Below, piece after piece: positions 51,992 to 61,358 of a DNA stretch of 64,000 bases; within the stretch, counting starts at the first letter, position 1, and every line of letters starts with the position of its first letter. Below the pieces are notes generated by a model that did not search any database, had not been told where the DNA came from, and saw nothing but the letters and a program-made list of their open reading frames with translations. Both the position numbers and the translations under genes were made by a program. This DNA is from Candidatus Heimdallarchaeota archaeon (GTDB lineage Archaea; Asgardarchaeota; Heimdallarchaeia; Heimdallarchaeales; Kariarchaeaceae): NCBI GenBank assembly GCA_026702845.1, contig JADCLS010000001.1:372001-436000 (forward strand), written 5' to 3'.

Positions 51992-52160
51992 TCCAACCCC
52001 TCTCGTTGAAGATTTACATCTTCCCGTTCCACTATCTGTTGTTGTTGTATATTGATAGTGTGGTCGAACAAAACAAACGAGGGGTGGTTTTGAGACTCTT
52101 GATCTGTATGTGTATATAAGTTGTATATCAAACGGGGTGGGCGTACCTTACCCTTTAAGC

Positions 52161-52170
52161 TATATAGTAT
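52161..52170 (-). promoter_or_regulatory. TATA box before the nuclease-nth operon
   Basis: On the minus strand, ATACTATATA is followed about 25 nt later by a position that gives a leader of around 145 nt to the TTG at 51991. This box also lies right behind the start of a spurious 61-codon frame and argues against it. Confidence 0.4.
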
Positions 52171-52269
52171 CATTAATCTCTAAACTTTCAATCTTTTCTT
52201 AAAGAGTAAGATTGATTCTTTAAAAATTGTAAAAAAATCTCACCTATTGATTTCATCTATATTCCAGAT

Positions 52270-52641
52270 TTAACGATAAGGGAAGTATTGAGGTTTTTTA
52301 AATTCACTTACCTCTGCTTTTAGGGCAGCCTTTAACATACTAAATCTTACTTTCTCCTGATTGGAGCAACTGATGCATTGCATAAGATGTTCATTTACAA
52401 CAGTATCTGATTGAGCATATGAAAGATTGTCTGCCTCTATCATTTTATTTCCACAGGCACAATAAATCTCCTTCATTATTTGGAATTTATCTTCATACTT
52501 ATCCAGTACATGGTAAGCTGTCTTACCTTTATATTGATTGATAGGTGATATTGCAGTTTCCTGATGATTCTTGAAACTATGACTTCCTTGAAGGGCACGA
52601 ATCAGATCTCTCTGATGCTGGTCATGGGGTGAGATATTCAT
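52270..52641 (-). CDS. Small zinc-ribbon protein of unknown function
   Basis: A 123-residue protein with cysteine pairs CACGNKM and QCISCSNQ, which can bind one zinc, and a charged helical rest. The first 45 residues include DQHQRDLIRALQGSHSFKNH. I do not recognise a family. Its upstream region holds seven direct TCGATGR repeats (52754-52909), perhaps operator sites for this gene. It may be a regulator itself. Confidence 0.55.
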   Translation of the reverse strand: MNISPHDQHQRDLIRALQGSHSFKNHQETAISPINQYKGKTAYHVLDKYEDKFQIMKEIYCACGNKMIEADNLSYAQSDTVVNEHLMQCISCSNQEKVRFSMLKAALKAEVSEFKKPQYFPYR

Positions 52642-53153
52642 AGGATAGTCTGAGTTGTATTACTATTAATATCATATATAGTTCCAAATGTTATCTTTGT
52701 TTAAATAGTCCATACTATTGTACCTTGAGGGTTCTTGCTACATTTTTGGCACATCGATGATTTATCGATGAATTTTCGATGATTTTTTATTAAATTCATA
52801 TTTTCATTTTTTCGATGATTATCGATGAATTATAATTTCATGCTTTAAATTCTAATAAATTTCTAACTAGATTTTCCATCGATGGTTTTAAATTTGCTAC
52901 TATCGATGATTATGAATGGATACATTCTAAAAAAAGAAACGTGTTTCAAGTCATTATTCTTCACTAATTGATTGATTGTTGATGACAACTGGTTAAAAAT
53001 TAACAGGCAAATCAAAAAATTTTGTTTATATGGATCATAAACATGTATTAATCGAATAAGTATTAATCTACATGTAAAATTAATTTCATTTCTAGGTATC
53101 GCCTTATGATTACTTCTGCTAATCCAAAATCAAGATGCAATTTGTTTATTTAA
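52642..53153. other. 512-bp AT-rich intergenic region
   Basis: This is the longest gene-free stretch in the window. It lies between the start of the zinc-ribbon gene and the 3' end of tRNA-Thr. Apart from the TCGATGR direct repeats at 52754-52909, it holds only AT-rich sequence with no recognisable gene. It could be a regulatory region or an origin-like element; no orc1/cdc6 gene is seen nearby. Confidence 0.6.
52754..52909 (+). repeat. Cluster of seven direct TCGATGR repeats (iteron-like)
   Basis: TCGATGA or TCGATGG begins at 52754, 52765, 52776, 52812, 52822, 52879 and 52903, always in the same orientation on the plus strand. Four of the copies are preceded by A or TTA, giving ATCGATGA. 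The first three are exactly 11 nt apart, about one helix turn. They lie 110-270 nt before the start of the zinc-ribbon gene on the minus strand. Confidence 0.6.
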
Positions 53154-53228
53154 AGCCCCAGGCGGGATTCGAACCCGCGACATTTTCATTACGAGTGAAA
53201 CGCTCTAACCGTGCTGAGCTACTGAGGC
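53154..53228 (-). tRNA. tRNA-Thr (anticodon CGU)
   Basis: On the minus strand a full cloverleaf can be folded: acceptor GCCTCAG with CTGGGGC, a D arm GCTC/GAGC, an anticodon stem TTTCA/TGAAA with loop CTCGTAA (anticodon CGU, codon ACG) and a T arm GCGGG-TTCGAAT-CCCGC. No CCA is encoded, and the discriminator base would be U. The gene lies about 80 nt downstream of thrS on the same strand, so the synthetase and one of its tRNAs may be co-transcribed. Confidence 0.92.
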
Positions 53229-53308
53229 AATTAGAAACTATCTTTCTAATCAATAATGTTCTTTACCACTAGCGATATATTAGCATTTTTTTTCATACCA
53301 CTTTACAT

Positions 53309-55186
53309 TTAATCATGTGAGTGGAATTTTGGTCTTAGTGAAAGGTATTTTGCCATGGCTAAAGGCCGGGTTGGATAACCTTCGGTCATCTTTGAGAGCT
53401 CCTTAGCTAGATTCTTCAAGGGGAAATCCTGTTCAGTTCCATCTCGCAGGCGAGCTTTGAGTACATCTGTCTCCATTTCAGTATCACCTATTACAAAAAT
53501 ATATGGGATCCATACTCTTTCAGCATCTCTAATTTTCTTACCCACTCTTTCATTACGATCATCCAAGTCCGCTCTAATTCCCTTCTTTTCTAGTTTTTCC
53601 ATTACTTTTTTAGCATATATAAGATGTTTATCTCCGATGGGGCATAGTCGAACCTGAATTGGTGCAAGCCAAAATGGGAAGTTCGGTTTTAATCCCTTCT
53701 TGATTTTTAATGCGGCCTGCTCCAATATCGCCATAACTACTCGTTCTATTGCTCCTGATAGAGATGCATGAAGGATATATGGTTGAACCTTTTCACCTTC
53801 ATTATTTGTATACTCGATATTGAATCTTTCTGCATTCTCCACATCAATTTGAACAGTCGATAATGCTGCAGCTTTTTTCTGTCCGTCTATGACATTGAAT
53901 TCAAATTTACAGACAAAATATGCATACCTTTTATCAAATAATTCCAGCATAACAGGTCGATCAATGAGAGTTATCATCTCTTGTACCCATTCTTCATTTT
54001 CCTCATAGAAATCAGTTTGGAACCTAAATACTGCTTCGTAATCCAGTTCAAAATCATTCATCATTTTCACACAAAGCTCATACTGATTACGGAATTCTGC
54101 TCTAGCCTGAACAATATCTGCAGCTAAAGTATGTTGATCAGGCATTGAAAAAGTCCGCAACCTGCGTAATGCAGCTAATTCACCTCTTTGTTCTCTTCTA
54201 AAAGAGTAGTGGGTCATCTCAAACATCTTGAGGGGCAATTGTTTATATGAAATTACTGCATCTGCACCTATTAAGAATTGACCGAAACAAGCTGCGAATC
54301 TCAGAAAATATCTATCTGATCCAGACTGTATTACATACTGTCTCGCTGGAAATCTGTTCATATATTTCTCAAGAGATTCATGATGAAAATCGTACATAAT
54401 TGGAGTTTCTACACAATGTGCTCCAGTTTCAATATGAGTGTTGGTGACATGATCTTCAAGGAGTCGTTTTACTAACCATCCAGACGGATACCATCTCATA
54501 TTTCCTGCATCTGATGCAGGTTCATAATCAACCATCTCTAGACGTTGCATTAGCTCAACATGAGCAGGTGGACTATCTGAGGCACGTCTTTTCTGTGTTT
54601 CATACTCAAAAAAAGATTTGAAATTAGTTTTCTTTTTGAACCGGTACTCTGAGAATGGCAATTTATTACCGTCTGGTAGTGCAACATAGAATTCATGCTT
54701 GGCCTCATCCTCTGCTGCTATAGCAGCACTCTCATCAGGCTTTATTTCATCTTTCTTCTCACCCGGGCCGAATTCTCTACTGAGTTCTGAAAGAGGGTGC
54801 CCTTTCACTTTAATGGTGAATCCCTTATACCATCCAAAGGGTGCTCGTTTCACATCCTTATATTTCCCAAGCTGGGTGATCGTAGATTCTACTTTTCTCA
54901 TAACCTTTAGTGCAATATCTGGTCGACTGGGAGTGGATGAGAGATGAACCCAAGGATAAATAACAATGTTTTCAGCATGAAGCTCATCAGCAACCTTAGT
55001 GATTTCTTCAACTGCTTGTTCAGCTGAACTATCATAATCAGCTTCATCAATTGTTTCCACAGCCATCATGGCGACAAGTGCTTCGTCTACTGATACTATT
55101 TTTTTCTCAATTTCCTCAGCTGATTTGATGGCTTTTCTCTTTGGTTCATATTCAAATTCATCAGAATGTAGTAAAATTATTCTCAT
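53309..55186 (-). CDS. thrS: Threonyl-tRNA synthetase, archaeal type
   Basis: The protein of about 625 residues has an N-terminal editing domain of the archaeal D-aminoacyl-tRNA deacylase-like kind (MRIILLHSDEFEYEPK ... NIVIYPWVHLSS), followed by a class II catalytic core. Motif 2 is seen in YSFRREQRGELAALRRLRTF, with zinc ligands in RFAACFGQF (Cys), MPDQHT (His) and ILHASLSG (His). Motif 3 is LSGAIERVVMAIL, and a C-terminal anticodon-binding domain ends the protein. ATG 55186 is preferred to the TTG at 55195. It is followed by a tRNA-Thr gene. Confidence 0.95.
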   Translation of the reverse strand: MRIILLHSDEFEYEPKRKAIKSAEEIEKKIVSVDEALVAMMAVETIDEADYDSSAEQAVEEITKVADELHAENIVIYPWVHLSSTPSRPDIALKVMRKVESTITQLGKYKDVKRAPFGWYKGFTIKVKGHPLSELSREFGPGEKKDEIKPDESAAIAAEDEAKHEFYVALPDGNKLPFSEYRFKKKTNFKSFFEYETQKRRASDSPPAHVELMQRLEMVDYEPASDAGNMRWYPSGWLVKRLLEDHVTNTHIETGAHCVETPIMYDFHHESLEKYMNRFPARQYVIQSGSDRYFLRFAACFGQFLIGADAVISYKQLPLKMFEMTHYSFRREQRGELAALRRLRTFSMPDQHTLAADIVQARAEFRNQYELCVKMMNDFELDYEAVFRFQTDFYEENEEWVQEMITLIDRPVMLELFDKRYAYFVCKFEFNVIDGQKKAAALSTVQIDVENAERFNIEYTNNEGEKVQPYILHASLSGAIERVVMAILEQAALKIKKGLKPNFPFWLAPIQVRLCPIGDKHLIYAKKVMEKLEKKGIRADLDDRNERVGKKIRDAERVWIPYIFVIGDTEMETDVLKARLRDGTEQDFPLKNLAKELSKMTEGYPTRPLAMAKYLSLRPKFHSHD

Positions 55187-55304
55187 ATCGACCAATTGCC
55201 TTTTAGTTAATTGATTTTCAACCTCTAGGTTAATAAAATGTTATGGTTCTAATCGTAGTTTTTCTTTAATATATGATCGCTATGCGTTCGTTGATGGCTA
55301 ATTA

Positions 55305-55973
55305 TTATACTGATATAGACCAAGTCTCTATCTCTTCATCAGGTATGGTTGGTTCTTCCAATACATGTCTGATGGTTTCTTGAGCTAACTTGATCAGTTC
55401 ATTAACACTCATATCATCGATTGATGATTCAGCATGCTTATCCTTGATGAATTTGATTGCCTTAGCATCACCTTGGCCAATAGCTTTTGCTTTAGTCTCT
55501 GTTAATCCTCCTCCAGGGTTTAAGAAGAATATGCGAGGGGTATTATCAAACACATCAACACCACCGATGAGTAGACCAATACCAAGAGGTCTAACACCAC
55601 CTGATAATGTATATTGATGTGCATAATCAGCAAGTTTTGTTGATAATGCCTTAATATCAATCTGATCCTCATAGGTCATTCGATGAATTGCTGCTTCAAC
55701 TCTAGCTCTTGAAATGAGCACTCTACCATCAGCTGCATATCCAGAGAAAATTGCTGATATTCCATCTCCAATCTTCGATATCTTGGGATTGGGGATGTCT
55801 AGGTCGATAGTATCAACCTTACCAGCCAAGACTACAGCCTTGTTGGATCGTAATCCTATTGCAATTCGACCTCTTCTCATCGCCTCTCTGGCATATTCGG
55901 TCTGAATGATTCGCCCTTCTGGGCTGTACAGTATACCTCTATCATAACCTGCATTTGCGGAACTTCCAAACAT
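55305..55973 (-). CDS. psmA: Proteasome subunit alpha
   Basis: The 222-residue protein has the alpha-type N-terminus AGYDRGILYSPEGRIIQTEY and then AREAMRRGRIAIGLRSNKAV, which are the marks of the gate-forming alpha subunit of the 20S proteasome. No catalytic threonine is present. A strong AGGAGG (plus-strand CCTCCT at 55981-55986) precedes the ATG, and psmB ends 11 nt upstream, so both genes are in one operon. Confidence 0.95.
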   Translation of the reverse strand: MFGSSANAGYDRGILYSPEGRIIQTEYAREAMRRGRIAIGLRSNKAVVLAGKVDTIDLDIPNPKISKIGDGISAIFSGYAADGRVLISRARVEAAIHRMTYEDQIDIKALSTKLADYAHQYTLSGGVRPLGIGLLIGGVDVFDNTPRIFFLNPGGGLTETKAKAIGQGDAKAIKFIKDKHAESSIDDMSVNELIKLAQETIRHVLEEPTIPDEEIETWSISV

Positions 55974-55980
55974 AATAATT

Positions 55981-55986
55981 CCTCCT
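55981..55986 (-). promoter_or_regulatory. Shine-Dalgarno of psmA
   Basis: CCTCCT on the plus strand reads AGGAGG on the minus strand, 7 nt before the psmA ATG and overlapping the last bases of psmB. It supports independent translation initiation within the operon. Confidence 0.55.
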
Positions 55987-56668
55987 ACTTAGGGAATGGA
56001 TACTTGTCACCAAGTATTCCCTTTATATCCTCTTTGCTGAGAGTTTTCACACCATCTTTTGTTATAACAACACAATCCATGCCGTCTCCAGTGGCAATAT
56101 CCTTAATAATTGCAGATCGTAAAGCAAGCAGTCCTACTTTTTTGGCTTGTTCTTCATCCATATTTTCTTCATACATCGCCTCAAGGGTACCGTAAGCAAA
56201 TGGAGAACCAGATCCAGTGGATGTGAATGGTTCTTCACCAAAAGCACCTGAACCATCTAGATTGAATACATGAGGTCCTTTCTGGTCATATCCTGCAAGT
56301 ATAAGGCCTACATAGTATGGAAATCCTGTTCTAAATTGACCATACATAATCCTAGCTAGAAGACTTCCAACCAGTGAAGTTTCCATCTCTCGATCACGTT
56401 CGAGTTCATAAATCTGTATCTCTGCACGTAAGAGTTTAACAAGGTATTGGGCATCTGATACAAGACCAGCAATGGTCATTACTGTTTTATCATTTAATTG
56501 ATGCAATTTTTTAGCTCTTGGGCTAGCAACCATATATCCCGCAGACGCACGATTATCAGTAGCAACAACAACACCATCCTTGAAAGTCAATGCAATCGTC
56601 GTGGTACCATGTTGTGGCTCGGGAATATAATCGGGTCTTAGGAATGGATTATTCTTTTGTAATTCCAT
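55985..56668 (-). CDS. psmB: Proteasome subunit beta
   Basis: The catalytic subunit of the 20S proteasome, 227 residues. A propeptide of about 20 residues ends at QHG just before TTTIALTFKDGVVVATDNRA. The first threonine of that stretch would be the active-site nucleophile after self-cleavage. The aspartate of ATDNRAS and the lysine of AKKLHQL are the other catalytic residues, and GSGSPFAYGTLE follows later. It is upstream of psmA, with an 11-nt gap. Confidence 0.95.
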   Translation of the reverse strand: MELQKNNPFLRPDYIPEPQHGTTTIALTFKDGVVVATDNRASAGYMVASPRAKKLHQLNDKTVMTIAGLVSDAQYLVKLLRAEIQIYELERDREMETSLVGSLLARIMYGQFRTGFPYYVGLILAGYDQKGPHVFNLDGSGAFGEEPFTSTGSGSPFAYGTLEAMYEENMDEEQAKKVGLLALRSAIIKDIATGDGMDCVVITKDGVKTLSKEDIKGILGDKYPFPK

Positions 56669-56853
56669 AGTAATCTTCCCTTTATATCTTTCAATACTCT
56701 AACAGTATATTAATGACTAACTTGAGTTAAAAAAAAAAATTACAAAAATACACGTTGAAAATAATTCCTACAGCAGTACTGCATTTATGTGTGTTTTTTC
56801 AATCGGAAAAATGATTTTGGGGGATTAGGCTTATTAATTATGTAATATTAGAT

Positions 56854-58140
56854 TTGACTGTGCGATTAATACACATTTTCAAACAGTATTTTGGTCCTAA
56901 AATCACTGATAATGTGGAATTCACACGAAAATCTCTTCTCCTAGATGTAATAACAAGCATTGAACTATTGATTATTTTCTTGTGGTACATCTCGACCTTC
57001 CTCCAAGGTATTTCTTTAAATGCAACTCTGATTTTTGTTTCTGTCACAGCTCATGCTATAGTACTGAAAAGGATCAATCATCTTGGTTATGTGCATTTTG
57101 CTAATATACTAATGGTTTATGGCCTTTTGTTAATTTTCACAATTTCATTGTTCCTGATGGGTGGGATATTTACTGATTACTACACTGGTATGATTCCTGT
57201 TATCATCATTTCTTCATTATTACTAGATAAAAAACATGTACTCCTAACTTCAATACTCTCATTGATAAGTGGTTTTTTTGCATACTTACTAGATCCCTTC
57301 CTTCCTCCCTTGGTTGAGCAGTTCACGCTTTATACGAAATTTATCTCTACTACTAGTTTTATTGTTATCACAGGATCATTCATGTACTATTCCCTAATTA
57401 TTCGCGACAGGGCGATCCTTTTCTCAACAGAAGCAAAGTTTGAATCAATGATGGAGAAATTTAATATCAATCAAGAACAGGAACAGGTAGAACACTTCTC
57501 ATCCATTGTTTTAGGTATATCTCATGATTTCAATAATTTTCTGACTGCAATTCGTAACTATGATGAATTATTACATATCGATTCCTCAGAGAATGAATCC
57601 AAAGAGGTTTTATCACAGATTACAGATAAACTAGTTGCATTAAACAAATTACTTATGGAGTATGTCAAAGGAAATCGTAATGAATTAATAGAGATCAATA
57701 TTAATGACTTACTGCTTCAAAATGAACAAATTTATCTCAAATTATTAGGGAAGTCTATTACAATGGAACTTGAACTTGATGAATCACTGAAATTGGTAAA
57801 AATCAATCCGACACATTTTGATCAGATCATAAGTAATTTGCTTGTTAATGCACGAGAAGCGATAGTGAGTAAAGGTCTGATCCGGATAGAGACAAGTATG
57901 ATACTCCAAAATAATGCTGAATCAGTTTGTCTTAAAATAATTGATAATGGTACTGGGATACCACCTAAAATACTCCCAAATTTATTTAAACCATTTTTCT
58001 CAACCAAACCCACTGGAACTGGAATAGGATTACTTACTGTAAAGCAAATTGTGGAAGAAAGCTCAGGAAGTATTTCAGTAGATAGTGAATTTTCTAAAGG
58101 AACAACATTTACTATCCTCTTCCCTGTGTCAAAGGAATAA
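56854..58140 (+). CDS. Membrane sensor histidine kinase
   Basis: The 428-residue protein has about six membrane helices in its first 185 residues and no long extracellular loop. Its H box is VLGISHDFNNFLTAIR (His224). The ATPase domain has PTHFDQIISNLLVNAREAI (N box), IIDNGTGIPPKIL, LFKPFFSTKPTGTGIGLLTV and a final GTTFTILFPVS. The H box resembles the NtrB-like group. It may sense a membrane or redox signal. No response regulator gene is adjacent, so the partner is unknown. The start is TTG 56854 or GTG 56860. Confidence 0.88.
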   Translation: MTVRLIHIFKQYFGPKITDNVEFTRKSLLLDVITSIELLIIFLWYISTFLQGISLNATLIFVSVTAHAIVLKRINHLGYVHFANILMVYGLLLIFTISLFLMGGIFTDYYTGMIPVIIISSLLLDKKHVLLTSILSLISGFFAYLLDPFLPPLVEQFTLYTKFISTTSFIVITGSFMYYSLIIRDRAILFSTEAKFESMMEKFNINQEQEQVEHFSSIVLGISHDFNNFLTAIRNYDELLHIDSSENESKEVLSQITDKLVALNKLLMEYVKGNRNELIEININDLLLQNEQIYLKLLGKSITMELELDESLKLVKINPTHFDQIISNLLVNAREAIVSKGLIRIETSMILQNNAESVCLKIIDNGTGIPPKILPNLFKPFFSTKPTGTGIGLLTVKQIVEESSGSISVDSEFSKGTTFTILFPVSKE

Positions 58141-58229
58141 TATTTGCGTTGATGTTGAAAGGTATCATCATTATTTTATATATTTTAAAGAAATCTGATA
58201 CAGGAGAATAACTCCTTGGTGTTTAAAAA

Positions 58230-58679
58230 ATGGAAAAAGAATTTATAATGATCAAACCAGATGCAGTACAGAGAGGTCTTGTTGGAGAGATAGTCAAACG
58301 AATTGAATCCACCGGATTGAAAATTCTTGCTATGAAATTCATTCAAGTAACTCAAGAACAGGCTGAGAAGCACTATGAAGTCCACAAGGAACGACCATTT
58401 TATCCCGCTCTCGTAAAGTTCATTACCAGTGGACCTACAGTAGCAATTGCTGTTGAAGGTAAGAATGCAGTCAAGAAAACAAGGAATATAGTTGGGGCAA
58501 CAAACCCTACAGAAGCATCTCCTGGGACCATTCGTGGAGATTATGGGATGGATATTGGCAGGAATATGGTTCATGCATCTGATTCTGTTGAAAATGCAGA
58601 ACTTGAATTGGCAATTTACTTCAAGGATGAGGAGTACTGTAGCTGGAAACCTGTTACTCACATGTGGCTTTACGAATAA
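58230..58679 (+). CDS. ndk: Nucleoside diphosphate kinase
   Basis: The 149-residue protein shows FIMIKPDAVQRGLVGEIVKR at the N-terminus and the active-site region GDYGMDIGRNMVHASDSVEN with the phospho-accepting histidine. NIVGATNPTEASPGTIR lies just before. It balances nucleoside triphosphates. It is upstream of the aIF5B gene, in the order ndk-infB-rpl7ae-rps28e-rpl24e common in archaea. Confidence 0.96.
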   Translation: MEKEFIMIKPDAVQRGLVGEIVKRIESTGLKILAMKFIQVTQEQAEKHYEVHKERPFYPALVKFITSGPTVAIAVEGKNAVKKTRNIVGATNPTEASPGTIRGDYGMDIGRNMVHASDSVENAELELAIYFKDEEYCSWKPVTHMWLYE

Positions 58680-58694
58680 ATAGGTCTGTGTCTT

Positions 58695-58787
58695 GAAATA
58701 TGGCATATTATAGAAACATAGTGAATCACTGAGAATACTATCTAGGAGAATAAATATTAGCATAAAATACGGCAATTATAGAAAAAC
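58695..58787 (+). repeat. Imperfect direct repeat in the aIF5B leader
   Basis: The stretch at 58695-58717 (GAAATATGGCATATTATAGA...) recurs in altered form at 58764-58787 (AAAATACGGCAATTATAGA...). The 120-nt region lies between ndk and infB. It may be chance or a duplicated control element. Confidence 0.3.
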
Positions 58788-58799
58788 TGAGGATATAGT

Positions 58800-60590
58800 A
58801 TGAGTGAAAGTATCATAAGGGCCCCTATCGCCGTTATCATGGGTCATGTTGACAGCGGTAAGACTAGTCTCCTAGATAAGGTGCGTAAAACAGTTGTTCA
58901 AGCAAGAGAGGCAGGTGGAATAACACAACATATCGGTGCATCTCTGTTCCCTAAGGAAACTATAGTTGAGATTGCATCAAAAATTGGAAGAACTATAGAT
59001 CTAAAAACTCCAGGTATCTTGATTATTGATACACCAGGTCATGAGGCATTTATGACTCTAAGGACTAGAGGTGCTTCGGTTGCTGATATTGCAATTGTTG
59101 TCGTTGATCTGACCAAAGGCTTTCAAGCACAAACCTACGAATCGATTGAAACTTTGAGAAGACAGAAAGTTCCTTTCGTCATCGCAGCCAATAAGATGGA
59201 TCGAGTTGGAGGTTGGGAGGCTCATAAGGATGAAAGTTTTATAGCTAGTTATAATAAGCAACATACTCGTATCCAGCAACGTTTAGATGAAGAGATATAC
59301 AAAATCATGGGTGAGCTTTCCCAGATGGGGTTGGAAAGTGATAAATATAATAACATTCGGAACTTCACCAAGAAAGTGGCAATTATACCAACTTCTGCTA
59401 CATCAGGGGAAGGAGTATCTGACCTATTCATGGTCATTGCTGGTCTTACACAACAATATATGATGAAAAAGCTTACCTATGCAGATGGTGCAGGAGAGGG
59501 AGTTATCATTGAGGTGAAAGAAGAAACAGGATTGGGTACCACTATAAATGTCATTCTTTTTAATGGAAATATTAAACAACACGATACCATTGTAATTGCT
59601 GGTAAGGATGGACCCATTACAACTAAAATAAGATCAATACTCCAGCCTAAGCCATTAGATGAGATGAGAGATGCACGTGATAAATTTGACACTCCTGAAA
59701 CAATTTGGGCTTCAGCAGGTTTGAAGATTACTGCTCCCAACCTTAACAATGCTTTATCAGGTGGTGCAATGTATGTGGCTCGATCTGAAAAGGAAATCAA
59801 ACAGAAGGAAAAGATGATAAGTGACGAATTAGCATCCATAAAAGTTTCTACTCAGAAAGAAGGTATTTTAATAAAAACAGATACCTTGGGATCTCTAGAG
59901 GCTCTAACCTCTTTGCTCAAAGAACGAGGAATTCCAATTCGTTTTGCAGATGTTGGTTCAATATCCAGAAAAGATGTAGTAAACGTTTCTATCATGGCTA
60001 GAAATAACCCCGAATTCGGTGCCATTCTAGGTTTCAATGTTAAGGTAACTGAAGATGCAGAAGAACTAGCATTTGCAGAAGGTGTGGAAATTTTCCAAGA
60101 TCCAATTATTTACCGCATGATCGATGGATACATTGAATGGATGGATAAAATTGTCATGGAAAATAATGTGGATAATCTTGCAGAACTACCCAAACCAACC
60201 AAGATCAAACATATCCCTGAATATGTTTTCCGTAACAATAAACCAATGGTTATTGGTGTGAAAATTCTAACTGGTGAAGTACGTCCTAAGGATGTGCTCA
60301 TCAACAAGGACAATCAGAGAATAGGTACAATTCAACAGGTAAGATTGCAGAATGAGGCAGTCCATGTAGCAAAAGCGGGTGATGAAGTTGCCATTAGTGT
60401 AAGAGGACCAACCTATGGTCGACAAGTCAAAGAGGGTGATGAAATGTATATTGATCTCCGTGCAACTCACGCTTTGAAACTGATGACTAAATATCTGAAT
60501 GAATTACCTCCAGTAGAAAAGGAAATACTGACAGAAATCGAGAAAATTAAGAAAACAGACGGTTTGAGATTTTGGCCTTATACTGGATAG
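58800..60590 (+). CDS. infB: Translation initiation factor aIF5B (IF-2 homologue)
   Basis: The 596-residue GTPase begins with the G1 loop VIMGHVDSGKTSLLDKVR, then AREAGGITQHIGA (switch I), IDTPGHEAFMTLR (G3), ANKMDR (G4) and the long beta-barrel domains that follow. Its size and AREAGGITQHIGA motif mark the archaeal/eukaryotic aIF5B, not a bacterial IF-2. The G1 loop has serine in place of the common histidine (GHVDSGKT). It works in subunit joining. The next three genes encode ribosomal proteins L7Ae, S28e and L24e. Confidence 0.96.
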   Translation: MSESIIRAPIAVIMGHVDSGKTSLLDKVRKTVVQAREAGGITQHIGASLFPKETIVEIASKIGRTIDLKTPGILIIDTPGHEAFMTLRTRGASVADIAIVVVDLTKGFQAQTYESIETLRRQKVPFVIAANKMDRVGGWEAHKDESFIASYNKQHTRIQQRLDEEIYKIMGELSQMGLESDKYNNIRNFTKKVAIIPTSATSGEGVSDLFMVIAGLTQQYMMKKLTYADGAGEGVIIEVKEETGLGTTINVILFNGNIKQHDTIVIAGKDGPITTKIRSILQPKPLDEMRDARDKFDTPETIWASAGLKITAPNLNNALSGGAMYVARSEKEIKQKEKMISDELASIKVSTQKEGILIKTDTLGSLEALTSLLKERGIPIRFADVGSISRKDVVNVSIMARNNPEFGAILGFNVKVTEDAEELAFAEGVEIFQDPIIYRMIDGYIEWMDKIVMENNVDNLAELPKPTKIKHIPEYVFRNNKPMVIGVKILTGEVRPKDVLINKDNQRIGTIQQVRLQNEAVHVAKAGDEVAISVRGPTYGRQVKEGDEMYIDLRATHALKLMTKYLNELPPVEKEILTEIEKIKKTDGLRFWPYTG

Positions 60591-60750
60591 TACTAAGTAT
60601 TCGTATATATACATTTGTGGTAATGCCAAATTTATGGGTTTGGTAATAGTGAAACAAGCGTATAAAAAAAGTGTTTCATATAGTTTCTTTTATATTGAAC
60701 TAGTTGAAAGGTGATATTACCGAATGATGATTTGCGACAATGCAAATCAG

Positions 60751-60757
60751 AAGGTGA
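60751..60757 (+). promoter_or_regulatory. Shine-Dalgarno of rpl7ae
   Basis: AAGGTGA lies 7 nt before ATG 60764. It is a standard Shine-Dalgarno and fixes this start. Confidence 0.5.
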
Positions 60758-60763
60758 ATAATT

Positions 60764-61114
60764 ATGAGCGAACAACCACCAACTGAATTAATTGATGATA
60801 CGCTTAGTTTATTGCAAACAGTGCGTGATTCAGGAAAGATAAAACGAGGAACCAATGAAGTAACTAAGGCAATTGAAAGAGGAAAGGCCCGATTAGTACT
60901 TATTGGTGGAGACGTATCTCCAGCAGAGATTGTGAGACATCTTCCAATTCTAGCAAAAGAGAAGAATGTCGCATATCTTGAAATTCCTGAATCCAAGAAA
61001 TTAGGTAAATCTGCAGGAATCGAAGTAGGTGCCGCATCAGTAGCAATTATTGATGCTGGTAAAGCTGAAGCTGATCTCAAATCTATCGTTGAGAGAGTTA
61101 AACAATTCAATTAG
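60764..61114 (+). CDS. rpl7ae: Ribosomal protein L7Ae
   Basis: The 116-residue protein belongs to the L7Ae/L30e family, with the kink-turn RNA-binding segments KRGTNEVTKAIERGKARLVL and IGGDVSPAEIVRHLPILAKE. In archaea it is part of the large ribosomal subunit, of C/D and H/ACA snoRNPs and of RNase P. Its stop is 12 nt before the ATG of rps28e, so the genes are clearly one operon. Confidence 0.95.
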   Translation: MSEQPPTELIDDTLSLLQTVRDSGKIKRGTNEVTKAIERGKARLVLIGGDVSPAEIVRHLPILAKEKNVAYLEIPESKKLGKSAGIEVGAASVAIIDAGKAEADLKSIVERVKQFN

Positions 61115-61126
61115 TGAGGCGAGAAT

Positions 61127-61357
61127 ATGTCGTCAAAAACCACTGATGTAGAACCAGAAATTACTCCCGCAGAAGTTATTCAAATTGTGGGAAGAACAGC
61201 AGTTACTGGAGAAGTCATCCAAGTACGTGCAAAGATCATCTCTGGTCCAGATGCAAATAGAATACTTACCCGAAACCTAAAGGGTCCCGTCCAACTAGGA
61301 GATATTCTTATGCTTAAGGATACTGAGAGAGAGGCTAGAAACCTAAGGAGAAGATAA
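61127..61357 (+). CDS. rps28e: Ribosomal protein S28e
   Basis: The 76-residue protein has the typical [20 protein letters not shown] start, followed by [19 protein letters not shown] and the final [10 protein letters not shown]. It is a small-subunit protein found only in archaea and eukaryotes. It lies between rpl7ae and rpl24e; one base separates it from the latter. Confidence 0.95.
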   Translation: MSSKTTDVEPEITPAEVIQIVGRTAVTGEVIQVRAKIISGPDANRILTRNLKGPVQLGDILMLKDTEREARNLRRR

Positions 61358-61358
61358 A

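Noticed and set aside
51988..52173. A 61-codon minus-strand frame before the PD-(D/E)XK gene
   Set aside because: Its ATG lies just upstream of the likely TATA box at 52161-52170, so it would not be in the transcript. Its composition is not protein-like and it only touches the next gene by 4 nt.
52754..52909. CRISPR array
   Set aside because: The repeats are only 7 nt long and the spacings vary (10 to 57 nt). No cas gene is present.
58185..58775. A 196-codon minus-strand frame over ndk
   Set aside because: It covers a certain gene (ndk) on the other strand and has a cysteine/phenylalanine-rich composition typical of shadow frames.
60700..61110. A 136-codon minus-strand frame
   Set aside because: It lies antisense to ribosomal protein L7Ae.
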